Source: Candidatus Brocadiaceae bacterium S225 (lineage in GTDB: Bacteria > Planctomycetota > Brocadiia > Brocadiales > Scalinduaceae). From it: 64,000 nucleotides of DNA. The notes below the pieces were generated by a model. The model was not told where the DNA came from and made no database searches. It saw only the letters and a program-made list of their open reading frames with translations. Shown here piece by piece: positions 42,273 to 51,651 of the stretch. A program made the translations under genes and the position numbers. The stretch's first letter is position 1; each line of letters begins with the position of its first letter. The stretch covers positions 1-64,000 of the forward strand of contig SMSL01000008.1 in NCBI GenBank assembly GCA_007859995.1, in the 5' to 3' direction.

Positions 42273-44261
42273 TCAACTTAAAAGTTTTTCCCAATCTTTA
42301 AGGGTTTCATCTAAATACCAATAGCTTGATATAAATTGTTTGGAACTTGTAATGAGTGCCTCCTCAACATCTTTTTCCAATAGTGTTTGAACTGAATGTC
42401 TTAATCCATCCGGATCATAAATCTTTGTATAATATTTATCATGTCCATTCAATGGACTCATAAACATATAATCACTGAAAACAGGCAATACGACTTTACA
42501 CCCAACTGCCAGAGCTTCTAATGCAACAATAGTAGATCCGGCCATAACAATAGTTGCATCATTTAAAAGTATATCTACTGGGCTATCCTTTATTTCATAT
42601 CCGCATTTCTGGTCATCAATATCCAAAACTCTCAGAATCTCATCTACCGGCTGAGCTGGATGTCCTTTCAGCCATATTTTAAAATTTCTTTTACCGGGGA
42701 ATGCTTCATTGAGTAGTGATATTAATAAAATAGTCTCATTTCGGTCGAAGGAACATGCAACCAACAAAATGGGTACTTTATTCCCTATCTTAACATTACT
42801 ATTTGATAGATATTTGTTTAAATACAATTGTCTGATTGCTTCAACTTTTTTCAAATTGGGATACCCCTGTTTAGCCATTAAATGATAGGATATATCACCA
42901 TTACATGCTAACACGTCTGGCAAAGGAAATTTTATCTCCTTCCTGTCATCTTTCATCTCTTCATCATGGTGAAAATAATGAAAGAAGTTTCTAGGTACAG
43001 AAGTGTGCTGAAATCCTATAGTCTTTACCTTTTGAGATCGTAATTCATTTGCAGCATTTAACGCATTTTCCCATGCATGCATCTCCGCAAGATATATACA
43101 ATGCGAGACAGTCTTAAGGCTATTAAATGCTCTCTTGTATAACTCAAAATAAACAATCCCCCGAATACCTGTTTCACCGACAAAAGACCGTCTCCAGAGT
43201 GCATACAAAAGTATCATTGATTCCGAATCAGTCAACCCATTTATTAAAAACCTTGGGTTTAACATTACTGTTAAAATCAAATATTTATATATTTGATTGA
43301 GCCATACAAATATTGAATATAAAATAGTGCGAACTGACAATAATTCTTCAAGAAAAAACAGTACTTCTCCATTATTGGCAAGTTTTCTCCCCAACCTTAA
43401 TGCGTCACTATATGAATATCCATCAATGGGAACATACATAAAAAGCCAAGTAATCGGCTTGTTTTTTTTTGCTAATTTATCTTGAAGTGGAATAAAGTAC
43501 TTATTCCTTAATGATCCTTTTTCAGATGCCTTCTTGTCTACTGCTGGAAAATAACTTACAACAAGAATTGAATTTTTTTTGATACTGCGATTAGCAAGAG
43601 AACCCATTATTTTTTTTGCCTTAAAACCCTTAATTACATAATCAACAATCCATACTAAAGAATATACAACGTCTCCACAGAATCCAATCCTGTCAAGACT
43701 CTTTCTGATCAATTCTTTACTGATATGTGGCGCTGTAACTATAGAATTTGAGATTTTTACTTGAACAGAATGTATCTTACATATATTTTTTACAACCTTT
43801 TTAAATCTTCTTTCTTTGATTGACAGACGACATACATCATAATCTTTATATTTAAGCAACTCTTCAAAAGCCTGTACCTGAGCAATACGAAAGAAAACAT
43901 CTGTCTTCAAGGTATTTTTCTCTGATAGTAGTGAAAACCACCAAGTTGTTATTTCCCCTTTCGGAGTGAGAAACCATTCTTTAATCGACTTATCCCATAC
44001 CTTACAATCACCAAGGTTTGAAGACCATTCCGAAACTCGCGTTCTAATCTTATCAACCTCATCATTGATTAACCTCGCAGAGTCCAACAGATTTATAGCA
44101 GAATCGTCTACGCACATCTCGGATGTACAAATATTTCTAACCGCATTTATAACAGACCAGTTAGAAGTTAAAGGAAATATATCAACCTCTTCTGACTTAT
44201 TAATATTTTTTAATTCATTAATATTTATATGTTCATCAAATAGCAGTATAGCTTTAGACAT
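42273..44261 (-). CDS. Large surface-carbohydrate biosynthesis protein, unknown reaction
   Basis: A 662-aa soluble protein. The first 230 residues are helical with no known motif. The second half looks GT-B/CDP-glycerol-transferase-like: HCIYLAEMHAWENALNAANE, KVKTIGFQHTSVPRNFFHYF, PDVLACNGDISYHLMAKQGY and KIWLKGHPAQPVDEILRVL. An ATIVMAGSTIVALEALAVGC stretch near residue 590 recalls the nucleotide-binding end of such transferases. TIGR-type 'surface carbohydrate biosynthesis protein' families have this look. A related-looking protein lies at 55469. The reaction cannot be read from the sequence. Confidence 0.6.
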   Translation of the reverse strand: MSKAILLFDEHININELKNINKSEEVDIFPLTSNWSVINAVRNICTSEMCVDDSAINLLDSARLINDEVDKIRTRVSEWSSNLGDCKVWDKSIKEWFLTPKGEITTWWFSLLSEKNTLKTDVFFRIAQVQAFEELLKYKDYDVCRLSIKERRFKKVVKNICKIHSVQVKISNSIVTAPHISKELIRKSLDRIGFCGDVVYSLVWIVDYVIKGFKAKKIMGSLANRSIKKNSILVVSYFPAVDKKASEKGSLRNKYFIPLQDKLAKKNKPITWLFMYVPIDGYSYSDALRLGRKLANNGEVLFFLEELLSVRTILYSIFVWLNQIYKYLILTVMLNPRFLINGLTDSESMILLYALWRRSFVGETGIRGIVYFELYKRAFNSLKTVSHCIYLAEMHAWENALNAANELRSQKVKTIGFQHTSVPRNFFHYFHHDEEMKDDRKEIKFPLPDVLACNGDISYHLMAKQGYPNLKKVEAIRQLYLNKYLSNSNVKIGNKVPILLVACSFDRNETILLISLLNEAFPGKRNFKIWLKGHPAQPVDEILRVLDIDDQKCGYEIKDSPVDILLNDATIVMAGSTIVALEALAVGCKVVLPVFSDYMFMSPLNGHDKYYTKIYDPDGLRHSVQTLLEKDVEEALITSSKQFISSYWYLDETLKDWEKLLS

Positions 44262-44294
44262 CGATCGAAGTTTACAATCCTATTTAATAATGAA

Positions 44295-45359
44295 TTAGGT
44301 ATTAACTCTAAAGTAAGCTAGTATTAAGTCTCTTAGCTCATCGTTGAGGGGGACATACTCTTTTCTCATAGAACCAGGCCCATTAGTCAGAATACAACCA
44401 AGATTATTGCCCATATTCTTCTTATCTTTAGAAAGGGCTCTAATATAATCATCTATCATATCTTCATTTATCCTAAAAGTTGGTAAATTCCGCGACATAA
44501 TCTTGCGCATATCCTCAAACACATTTTTATCTAAATATCCTAAACGGAGTGATACAAAATTAGCAATGTCCATTCCCAAAGTTACAGCTTGTCCATGAGG
44601 CACACTATAATTGCTAATTGTTTCAATTGCATGCCCGAAAGTATGGCCATAATTAAACAAATTTCTTTCATTCTTGTCTAGCTCGTCTATTTCAATAATT
44701 TTCTTCTTAATTTTTAAACTTGCTTTTATATATTTTTCTAAAAGTGAAGGTGTCTTTAATATATTATCATAACTATCCATCATTTCTCTTGCCAATCTAC
44801 TTCCGTCATTAAAATAAAAGTGAAGTATCTCTCCTATGCCTGATTTGATTTCACCAACAGGCAAGGTTTTCAGAAAATTGATATCAATAAATACCTTTGA
44901 AGGAGGGTAAAAAGATCCTAATAAATTCTTATACTCGTTCAGATTAATTGAAGTCTTACTACCGATACAGCTATCAGACTGAGATAGTAAAGTTGTTGGG
45001 AAAAACACCCACTCGATACCACGAAACAGAATTGTGCTTACAAACGATGTAATATCTTGTATTATTCCACCACCTATGGCAATAAGACAATTGTCTCTTC
45101 TAACATTGGCTGTAATAAGCCGTTGAATTAAACCAGTGCAATAATCAAGGGTTTTATTCTGCTCTACGGCCTCAACGATTAAAGTACGTTCTCCAGTCAA
45201 TTTACAACTAATTTGTTTCCCAAAAAGGTCCATCACTCTTTTATCAATTATAAAAAATGAGTTAATATTCGCATAGTGTTCGATAGTAGAATTTATATCT
45301 TCGAGAAAACAAACTTCATAATCTCTTAGTCTGGATTTAACAATAAATTTTTCAGACAT
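44295..45359 (-). CDS. 3-dehydroquinate-synthase-like sugar-phosphate cyclase
   Basis: The 354-aa frame (start at 45359, overlapping the SDR stop as ATGTCTGA) is an AroB-superfamily NAD/metal enzyme: IAIGGGIIQDITSFVSTILF, LLSQSDSCIGSKTSINLNEY and LFNYGHTFGHAIETISNYSV. In true dehydroquinate synthases the substrate loop reads SGLAEVIKYGLI; here it is SGIGEILHFYFNDG, with the catalytic-site Lys replaced by His, and QVDSSVGGKT is QSDSCIGSKT. These changes and the glycan setting argue for another sugar phosphate as substrate. A carbocyclic or cyclitol product is therefore possible; this is inference. Confidence 0.75.
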   Translation of the reverse strand: MSEKFIVKSRLRDYEVCFLEDINSTIEHYANINSFFIIDKRVMDLFGKQISCKLTGERTLIVEAVEQNKTLDYCTGLIQRLITANVRRDNCLIAIGGGIIQDITSFVSTILFRGIEWVFFPTTLLSQSDSCIGSKTSINLNEYKNLLGSFYPPSKVFIDINFLKTLPVGEIKSGIGEILHFYFNDGSRLAREMMDSYDNILKTPSLLEKYIKASLKIKKKIIEIDELDKNERNLFNYGHTFGHAIETISNYSVPHGQAVTLGMDIANFVSLRLGYLDKNVFEDMRKIMSRNLPTFRINEDMIDDYIRALSKDKKNMGNNLGCILTNGPGSMRKEYVPLNDELRDLILAYFRVNT

Positions 45360-46104
45360 TAACAAATCCACCATCCGCTATAATATTCTGCCCTGTTATA
45401 TATGTATTAAATGAACTCGCTAGAAAAAGTACTACATTTGAAATGTCAACAGGTCCTGCAAGCCGTTGTGCTGGTATCTGCGTGGCAAGATCTTCTATCT
45501 CTTTCTCACTTAATATACTTCTGGTTAAGTCTGTAAGCACAAATCCAGGTGAGACCGAATTTACTAATACATTATGCTTTGCCAGTTCATTGGACACTGC
45601 TACTGTCATCCCCATAATGCCAAACTTGCTGGTGGAATAAGCAGATCTCTTCTCCTTGCTGATTACACCTAATATAGAAGCAATATTAATGATACGACCA
45701 TAAGCATTTCTTTTCATAATCCCACTGACTACACGTATGACCATAAAAGGTGCCCTTAAATTTACCGACATAACGTCATCCCAATCCGTAGTCTTTACTT
45801 CCGCTATATAGTCAATCTTATTAATCCCCGCATTGTTGACACATACATCGATCTTTTCATATCTCTTAAGTTCCTCTATAAATCCTTCAGTACTCTCAGC
45901 ATTGGTAAAGTCCACACAATAAAATTTCCTCTTGCCTTTTTCAGTTTTCTCAGATGTTTCGTTTAGTATCTTAACCTGATCTTTATTTGTACCAGTAAGT
46001 ATAAGCTTAGCTCCCAATCCAGCAAAATCATCGGCTATCTGTTTCCCGATTCCGCGAGTGGCCCCAGTAACAAGCACAACCTGATTACTATAATCAATTT
46101 TCAT
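45352..46104 (-). CDS. FabG-like short-chain dehydrogenase
   Basis: The 250-aa classical SDR has NQVVLVTGATRGIGKQIADD, VCVNNAGINKIDYIAE, IINIASILGVISKEKRSAYS and the YSTSKFGIMGM catalytic Tyr-Lys, with NSVSPGFVLTDLTRS. FabG-like enzymes reduce or oxidise keto/hydroxy groups. Overlap with the AroB-like cyclase gene downstream (8 bp) suggests it oxidises or reduces that enzyme's substrate or product. Confidence 0.88.
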   Translation of the reverse strand: MKIDYSNQVVLVTGATRGIGKQIADDFAGLGAKLILTGTNKDQVKILNETSEKTEKGKRKFYCVDFTNAESTEGFIEELKRYEKIDVCVNNAGINKIDYIAEVKTTDWDDVMSVNLRAPFMVIRVVSGIMKRNAYGRIINIASILGVISKEKRSAYSTSKFGIMGMTVAVSNELAKHNVLVNSVSPGFVLTDLTRSILSEKEIEDLATQIPAQRLAGPVDISNVVLFLASSFNTYITGQNIIADGGFVNV

Positions 46105-46236
46105 ATTAAATATATTGACTCCTATATAACTCTTTTGATTGTTAGTTCATATGTCATTCAGATTTCATAATTCTGGCATTGTCATTTTTCATGTTAAAAA
46201 CCACCAGTCCCATTATGAGCGTAACAAACTAAATTG

Positions 46237-47142
46237 TCACCCTTTCAATCCTTTTATTAAATTCTCAACAGACTCCATCTCCATTTGCCTTCTACATTCC
46301 TGAGTATAAGAACCAATATGTGGTGTTAAAATAACTTGTTCGTAATCACAAAGATGGCCACTATATGGTTCTTCCACAAAAGTATCTAAGCATGCACCTG
46401 CAACATGTCCACTATCAAGAGCATGAGTGAGCGATATTTCGTCAATCAGATGACCTCTTGCGATATTTATCAAATATACTCCTTTTTTCATCATTCCAAA
46501 CTCTCGTTCCCCAAGTAAGACACCGCTACCACTACAATGCAGAATTATGATATCCGCTTTTTTCAGCGCATCATCCATGTTCAGAATCTGGGTACCGTCT
46601 ACCTCACCCGAGAGCTCCGGCTCAACTGCTACTACATCTGATTCAAATGCCATTAAAAGTTGGCCAACTTTTCGACCAATACGCCCAAACCCTATTATTG
46701 CTACCACTTTCCCCTTTAGCTGAGTGCCTATCTGCTTGTCCCACTTCCTTTGATGCATAGACATGTTCATTTTATAAAGCTGGCGCATCATTGACAGCAA
46801 CAAGCCTAAAGTTAATTCGGCTACTGAAGTTGTTGGGGCATCTGGTGTTGAGAACACCTTAATACCTAGCTTCACCGCTGTTTTTAAGTCTACATTAGAC
46901 AACCCTGAACCACAGCGTGAAATAACCTTGAGTTCAGATTGTTCTAATACCCCTCTATTTAAGTCCTCCAGACCTGCAATTAAACCTATAAGTCCAGGTA
47001 AGAAATCTACCAACTCTTTTATTGTAAGTTTCCTTCCAAAAGGATTATCAACCACTTCAAACCCCTCATCAATGAGTTTATCCATGGGTGAAGAATCCAA
47101 AGCAGCAAACGTTGATGGGCCAATCAATATTCTTCTCTTCAT
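46237..47142 (-). CDS. D-2-hydroxyacid dehydrogenase (SerA/PdxB-like)
   Basis: The 301-aa enzyme has the two-domain D-2-hydroxyacid dehydrogenase plan. Substrate-domain motifs are ISRCGSGLSNVDLKTAVKLG and TPDAPTTSVAELTLGLLLSM. The NAD domain has GKVVAIIGFGRIGRKVGQLL, HCSGSGVLLGEREFGMMKKG, NIARGHLIDEISLTHALDSG (catalytic Arg) and the HIGSYTQE catalytic His. It probably interconverts a 2-keto and 2-hydroxy acid sugar intermediate. The gene overlaps the SIS isomerase gene by 4 bp. Confidence 0.88.
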   Translation of the reverse strand: MKRRILIGPSTFAALDSSPMDKLIDEGFEVVDNPFGRKLTIKELVDFLPGLIGLIAGLEDLNRGVLEQSELKVISRCGSGLSNVDLKTAVKLGIKVFSTPDAPTTSVAELTLGLLLSMMRQLYKMNMSMHQRKWDKQIGTQLKGKVVAIIGFGRIGRKVGQLLMAFESDVVAVEPELSGEVDGTQILNMDDALKKADIIILHCSGSGVLLGEREFGMMKKGVYLINIARGHLIDEISLTHALDSGHVAGACLDTFVEEPYSGHLCDYEQVILTPHIGSYTQECRRQMEMESVENLIKGLKG

Positions 47143-47765
47143 TTAGTTTCTACTTTCTCACTCATTAATCTAAAAGTCAGAAATGAAGTGATTATGTGAT
47201 CTAAGATCATATGGATATCTTCAACTGGGCCGTACTCACCTTTGTTCGCTTTAACACGAACAACATAATCACACATTTTCAAAAGTTTGCCCCCATCAAA
47301 ACCAACTAAACCTATTGTAATTCCACCCATTTCCTTTGCCTGTTTAACCGCTTCTATGATATTAGGACTGTTTCCACTTGCCGAAATAGCCACAAGCACA
47401 TCACCCTCACTGCACAATTCACTAATCTGAATAGAGAACAGTTTATCATAACCATAATCATTGCCAAGTGCAGTAAGCAAAGCGGCACTACCTGTTAAAC
47501 TATGAGTCTTGAAACAATGTACTCCTGCTTTTCGGCCAACCTCTCCAAGATCCTGCGCAAAATGGGATGCTGTAGCAGCGCTACCGCCATTGCCAGCAAA
47601 ATATATTGTTTTTCCATTTTCTCTAGCATTAATGAAACAATTAATCACACCTTTAATAGCGCTTGCATCAAGTGTTTTCTGTAGATCATTTAAATATTTA
47701 AAATAACTATTAAAATAATCTACACCTTCATTACATTCTTCAAATAATTTTTCGAGATATTTCAA
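47139..47765 (-). CDS. SIS-domain isomerase, GmhA-like
   Basis: The 208-aa protein resembles sedoheptulose-7-phosphate isomerase (GmhA/LpcA) and its relatives. Visible are TIYFAGNGGSAATASHFAQD, LTALGNDYGYDKLFSIQ, VAISASGNSPNIIEAVKQAK, and PVEDIHMILDHIITSFL with the metal/catalytic Glu-His area. It should act on a sedoheptulose- or other ketose-phosphate, giving either a heptose intermediate or the precursor for the AroB-like cyclase. It overlaps the 2-hydroxyacid dehydrogenase by 4 bp. Confidence 0.87.
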   Translation of the reverse strand: MKYLEKLFEECNEGVDYFNSYFKYLNDLQKTLDASAIKGVINCFINARENGKTIYFAGNGGSAATASHFAQDLGEVGRKAGVHCFKTHSLTGSAALLTALGNDYGYDKLFSIQISELCSEGDVLVAISASGNSPNIIEAVKQAKEMGGITIGLVGFDGGKLLKMCDYVVRVKANKGEYGPVEDIHMILDHIITSFLTFRLMSEKVETK

Positions 47766-47783
47766 AAACCTCTCCCTCCTCCT

Positions 47784-48830
47784 CTAGTCCGGATTAGATA
47801 TGTTAAATTTATTTCTCCATTCAGGATCTGCCCAGTATATTCTATAAACAAGTTTCATTGTATTAAGCGCCTCCGAACTAGTACCATGCAGTATCTCTTT
47901 CCCATTACAAATTGCATCTGCAAATTCATTTATTTCATCACGCCATGAGTTATCTTCGAGATATGTTATTATCTCTTCACGGTCAGTCCCCGTATGTGAT
48001 TTACCACAACGTTTACCAATAATAAGTTTTTCTTCTCCGTAACTTTTTGAACCGGCAAGAATCCCCTGAAGCTCCAAATATCCGTCAGACAGTGTGATCT
48101 CTAATCGAAACCGGTGTTGCCACTGAGTGGCACTGGAGTGAATCACGGCAACCCTTCCATTAATATCCTTCATTAAAGCATAAGCATTATCTTCTACATC
48201 TAGACCCCAATACTGATTTGACACAAAACTTTTCACCTCTTTAAACTCATCGCAAAAAAGACTTATTAAATCTACCATATGAATTCCCTGATCAAGAAGT
48301 ATTCCACCACCAGAATACTTTCTCTCTGATCTCCATTCACCAACAAAAGGAACAATTTTACTCTTACCATATACACCTAGGATATTAATAATCTCTCCCA
48401 TTTCACCAGACTTGACTATTTCCAAGGCATCTATTACGGAATAATGATAACGATGATTAAAGCCATATTTAAGGCATAATGAATGATTTCTATTTTCGGC
48501 CTCTATCACACTTTCAATATCAGAGATACTCCTCCCTGGTGGTTTCTCACAAAAAACATGTATGCCTCTTTCAAGCCCGGCAATAGTAACCTGTGGAGCC
48601 AAATAGTTAGGTAAACTTACAAACAGCATATCTATTGGTTCTTCAAGCAGATGTTTGAAGTCTTTATAACAACGCAAGCCGTCATGCATTATACCAGAGT
48701 TTGAAAATTTCTGATCACAAACAGCTATTGTTTCTAGTTTCGGATGACGATCAATAAATACTCGCCTGCGTTCTCCAACCACTCCATAGCCAGCAATACC
48801 AACTCTTAATTTGTCTTTTATTATTGACAA
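47784..48830 (-). CDS. Gfo/Idh/MocA-family oxidoreductase
   Basis: A 348-aa protein with the N-terminal Rossmann fold (LRVGIAGYGVVGERRRVFID), ETIAVCDQKF, the GIHVFCEKPPGRSISDIESV catalytic Lys motif, and a C-terminal alpha/beta domain with GGGILLDQGIHMVDLISLFC. Enzymes of this family oxidise or dehydrate sugars and inositols, often myo-inositol-like substrates. Its presence next to an AroB-like cyclase fits cyclitol-type chemistry but does not prove it. Confidence 0.85.
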   Translation of the reverse strand: MSIIKDKLRVGIAGYGVVGERRRVFIDRHPKLETIAVCDQKFSNSGIMHDGLRCYKDFKHLLEEPIDMLFVSLPNYLAPQVTIAGLERGIHVFCEKPPGRSISDIESVIEAENRNHSLCLKYGFNHRYHYSVIDALEIVKSGEMGEIINILGVYGKSKIVPFVGEWRSERKYSGGGILLDQGIHMVDLISLFCDEFKEVKSFVSNQYWGLDVEDNAYALMKDINGRVAVIHSSATQWQHRFRLEITLSDGYLELQGILAGSKSYGEEKLIIGKRCGKSHTGTDREEIITYLEDNSWRDEINEFADAICNGKEILHGTSSEALNTMKLVYRIYWADPEWRNKFNISNPD

Positions 48831-48945
48831 TATGTTATCCTAATTTCTATTAATATTAAGACTACAGCTTGTTCTGTCATATCTAAGGACACGGAGTGTT
48901 AGAGTAAAGGCATTTAGGATAAAGCAATGCTTTGTTCTGTTGTTT

Positions 48946-49698
48946 TTAAATATACTTCTTCACCAAAGGATCTGACGATAGTACATTTTCCACAAGTTTA
49001 ATATCTCCGGGTACGTCGACCCCTATCATTAGATTTTCAGTTTCTACTATCCGCACGCAATACCCATGCTCCACAGCCCGCAACATATCAACAGACTCAA
49101 TTTTCTCAAGTGGTGTTGGCTCTAATTGAGAAAATTGTAGAAGAAATTCTTTTCGAAATGCAATAATCCCTAATTGTTTTAACCCGGTGTAATTATTTGA
49201 AACAGCTTTTTTCCGAGAGGGAATTGGCTCTCGTGAAATGTATAGTAAATCTCCAAATGTATTGGTTACTACTTTGGGTGCATTAGGGTTCTTAAACTCC
49301 TGCAGGTCTACTATTTTAGTTACAAGATTAGTACACTGCAAACCTAAGTCTTCTATCAGGGGAGATACTGCTTTATCCACCATTTCAGGTAGTACCAGAG
49401 GCTCATCCCCTTGAACGTTAATAACTATATCGCATTCCAAATCCTCAGCGGCCTCAGCAACTCTATCAGTACATCTATCATATGTATCGGCAGTCATAAT
49501 CACTTTACCTCCAAATGATTCTACTACCTTCTTTATTTCCACGTCACAAGTTGCAACAATTGTCTCATCTACCAACTCGCACATCGATGTTCGCCTTCGT
49601 ACATGTTCGATCATCGGCAATCCTAAAATTGGAACGAGCGGTTTTCCAGGAAATCTGGTGGCTGCCATCCTTGACGGTATTATAGCGACTATTTTCAT
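48946..49698 (-). CDS. kdsB: 3-deoxy-manno-octulosonate cytidylyltransferase-like enzyme (CMP-Kdo synthetase)
   Basis: I start at the ATG at 49698, giving 250 aa that begin MKIVAIIPSRMAATRFPGKP, the exact KdsB N-terminus; the longer frame would add 31 residues and overlap the methyltransferase. It has DIVINVQGDEPLVLPEMVDK, ISREPIPSRKK and LEKIESVDMLRAVEHGYCVR. It couples CMP to a 3-deoxy-2-ulosonic acid. Classical KdsB would need kdsA and kdsC, absent here; only kdsD is in the window. It may instead activate a relative of Kdo made by the aldolase. Confidence 0.85.
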   Translation of the reverse strand: MKIVAIIPSRMAATRFPGKPLVPILGLPMIEHVRRRTSMCELVDETIVATCDVEIKKVVESFGGKVIMTADTYDRCTDRVAEAAEDLECDIVINVQGDEPLVLPEMVDKAVSPLIEDLGLQCTNLVTKIVDLQEFKNPNAPKVVTNTFGDLLYISREPIPSRKKAVSNNYTGLKQLGIIAFRKEFLLQFSQLEPTPLEKIESVDMLRAVEHGYCVRIVETENLMIGVDVPGDIKLVENVLSSDPLVKKYI

Positions 49699-49730
49699 TT
49701 TTTTATTTAAACGATTATAAATATTATTCC

Positions 49731-50720
49731 CTAATAACTCTTTTGTCCCAAAACTCTCATGTGCGAGCTGAATAGATTCCTGCGGATCCATGTTTGAAGT
49801 TCATTTTTTGCCTTTGGACTTCCTTCGTTTATAAGTAAATTACAAAATCGCCCGGCATCAAAACCTTCGCCCTTAACCATGCCCTCTATAATATCAACAT
49901 CCAGTTGACCCGGTGTCTCAATCTCTTTTATATTGAAACCGCTGGAATTAAGAAGCAATGATATGGACTTCGGATTAAAAAAGTTTAGATGGTGAGGAGG
50001 AAATATACTTTTTGATTTTTCCCAAAGTGTCTGCATATCGAATCCATACACGTTTAATGTGGTCAATAAAACATAACCTCCTGGCTTGAGAAGTTTGAAA
50101 ATGTCATTGAAAAACAACCCGGGATTAAATAAATGCTCTGTTAATTCAAAAACAGTTAAATAATCAAAACGATTTTCCATGTCTTCTATATTTTCCAGAC
50201 ATCTATCCAAAACCTCAAACCCTTTTTTACCACAGATTTCTGCCATATCTCTTGATGGCTCAATTGCAATAAAATGATTATCTGGCAGCAGTCTTTTTAA
50301 CTCTTCAAGGAACAAACCAAATCCTGCACCAATATCACCTATAACGTTATTCTTTCCATTGACAATCAACCTGCTAATATGTTCAGCTCTCGGTTTGAAA
50401 ATCTTTTCCCTTCTTACCTCGGCTACCGGTTTAAAAAAATCATTTATCCAGAAACTCGTTGATTCAGAATTTGAATAAAACTCTTTCAAAGACTCAAAAC
50501 TGGGCCTGGGATTTACAAATAGAGTTGCGCATATATTACATGAGACATATTTAAATCCTATTTTTACAAACTCATAATTATAATCATTATTATCACAGGC
50601 GGGACAGTTTGTTTCTATAAATGAATTGAATTCAAATAAATCCTTTACATCATTTTCTACAAGTTCAAGATATTTGTTGAATACGTCACGTTTCCTGATT
50701 TCTTCTTCCTTCATCCTCAT
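49731..50720 (-). CDS. SAM-dependent methyltransferase with N-terminal zinc ribbon
   Basis: A 329-aa protein. Residues about 37-70 form a four-cysteine ribbon: TNCPACDNNDYNYEFVK, VSCNICATLFVNPRPSFESL. The class I methyltransferase fold follows, with NVIGDIGAGFGLFLEELKRL, HFIAIEPSRDMAEICGKKG, VFELTEHLFNPGLFFNDIFK, and GGYVLLTTLNVYGFDMQTLW. This is the layout of the Methyltransf_23 proteins common in glycan loci, acting on sugars (C- or O-methylation). It ends 33 bp before kdsB. Confidence 0.87.
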   Translation of the reverse strand: MRMKEEEIRKRDVFNKYLELVENDVKDLFEFNSFIETNCPACDNNDYNYEFVKIGFKYVSCNICATLFVNPRPSFESLKEFYSNSESTSFWINDFFKPVAEVRREKIFKPRAEHISRLIVNGKNNVIGDIGAGFGLFLEELKRLLPDNHFIAIEPSRDMAEICGKKGFEVLDRCLENIEDMENRFDYLTVFELTEHLFNPGLFFNDIFKLLKPGGYVLLTTLNVYGFDMQTLWEKSKSIFPPHHLNFFNPKSISLLLNSSGFNIKEIETPGQLDVDIIEGMVKGEGFDAGRFCNLLINEGSPKAKNELQTWIRRNLFSSHMRVLGQKSY

Positions 50721-50839
50721 TGTTTTTATCTATTTGTTACATTAATTCTTCGTGGAATATCCTTAACGATCCTATTTGTCCTGTAAATACTGACCTACTT
50801 CTACCGGTATTTTTTCAGTTTTTTAATATTCTTTATTCT

Positions 50840-51613
50840 TCAATATTTTAAATCTCTGGTATGACTTAGGGCTTGCCGAGTTGCATTCTCAAGGAAAATC
50901 ATATCTACCCCATATGCAATAAAGCGAAACCCTTTTTTCATGCATTCTTCAAGTTTTTCCCTATCAGGATGAACAATATGAATCCCTGGTGCAACTCCAC
51001 ACTTCATACAACTGCGCAGAAATATTATCTCTGCCTTAATAACCTCCGGGTGATTTAATTCACCTAAAACACCCAAAGAGTTTGACAAATCATATGGACC
51101 AATCATTGCAGCATCTACTCTGTCAACAGACAAAATGTTATCTATATTGTTGATCGCCTCTTTTGATTCAATTTGCACAACAACAACACTATTTCCCAAT
51201 AACCATTCCTTGTACTCCTTAAAACCGTTACCATATTTTTGTGCTCGATATAAACCTACTCCCCGAATCCCTTTTGGAGGATAATGAATTGACGCAACCG
51301 CTTGTTCAGCTTCTTCTGGTGTATTCACCATTGGAACTATTATTCCATGAGCCCCGCAATCCATCACTCTTTTTACCTGGATAGGATCATTTTCTGATAC
51401 CCGAACAATTGGAACAGAACCTGAAAGTTCTATAACGCGTATAAGTGATTCCGCAGTCTTTATGTCAATTCCTGTATGTTCTAAATCAATAGTTACAAAA
51501 GAGAATCCGCTCGTCGCAATTATTTCTGCAGCCTCTACGCTACCCAGCGATACCCAGCTTCCAACAACAGTATCGGATTCTAATCTGTGTTTAATTAATA
51601 ATTCCTTTTTCAT
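50840..51613 (-). CDS. HpcH/HpaI-family aldolase
   Basis: The 257-aa class II pyruvate aldolase has VGSWVSLGSVEAAEIIATSG, FVTIDLEHTGIDIKTAESLI, the catalytic Arg in PIVRVSENDPIQVKRVMDCG, GAHGIIVPMVNTPEEAEQAV and KGIRGVGLYRAQKYG, VQIESKEAI (metal ligand Glu) and AAMIGPYDLSNSLG. It joins or splits pyruvate and an aldehyde, a route to 2-keto-3-deoxy sugar acids. Near kdsB-like and cyclase genes it could build a novel ulosonic acid from an aldose. Confidence 0.88.
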   Translation of the reverse strand: MKKELLIKHRLESDTVVGSWVSLGSVEAAEIIATSGFSFVTIDLEHTGIDIKTAESLIRVIELSGSVPIVRVSENDPIQVKRVMDCGAHGIIVPMVNTPEEAEQAVASIHYPPKGIRGVGLYRAQKYGNGFKEYKEWLLGNSVVVVQIESKEAINNIDNILSVDRVDAAMIGPYDLSNSLGVLGELNHPEVIKAEIIFLRSCMKCGVAPGIHIVHPDREKLEECMKKGFRFIAYGVDMIFLENATRQALSHTRDLKY

Positions 51614-51651
51614 TTCACTTCACTTCAACACCAGGTTGCCTAAACGTTTTT

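Noticed and set aside
44295-45359. Simple aroB (shikimate pathway)
   Set aside because: The substrate loop and QVDSSVGGK motif are altered and no other shikimate genes are near; listed as an AroB-like cyclase.
48946-49791. Longer start for the KdsB-like gene
   Set aside because: The extra 31 residues are out of character and overlap the methyltransferase; MKIVAIIPSR at 49698 is the canonical start.
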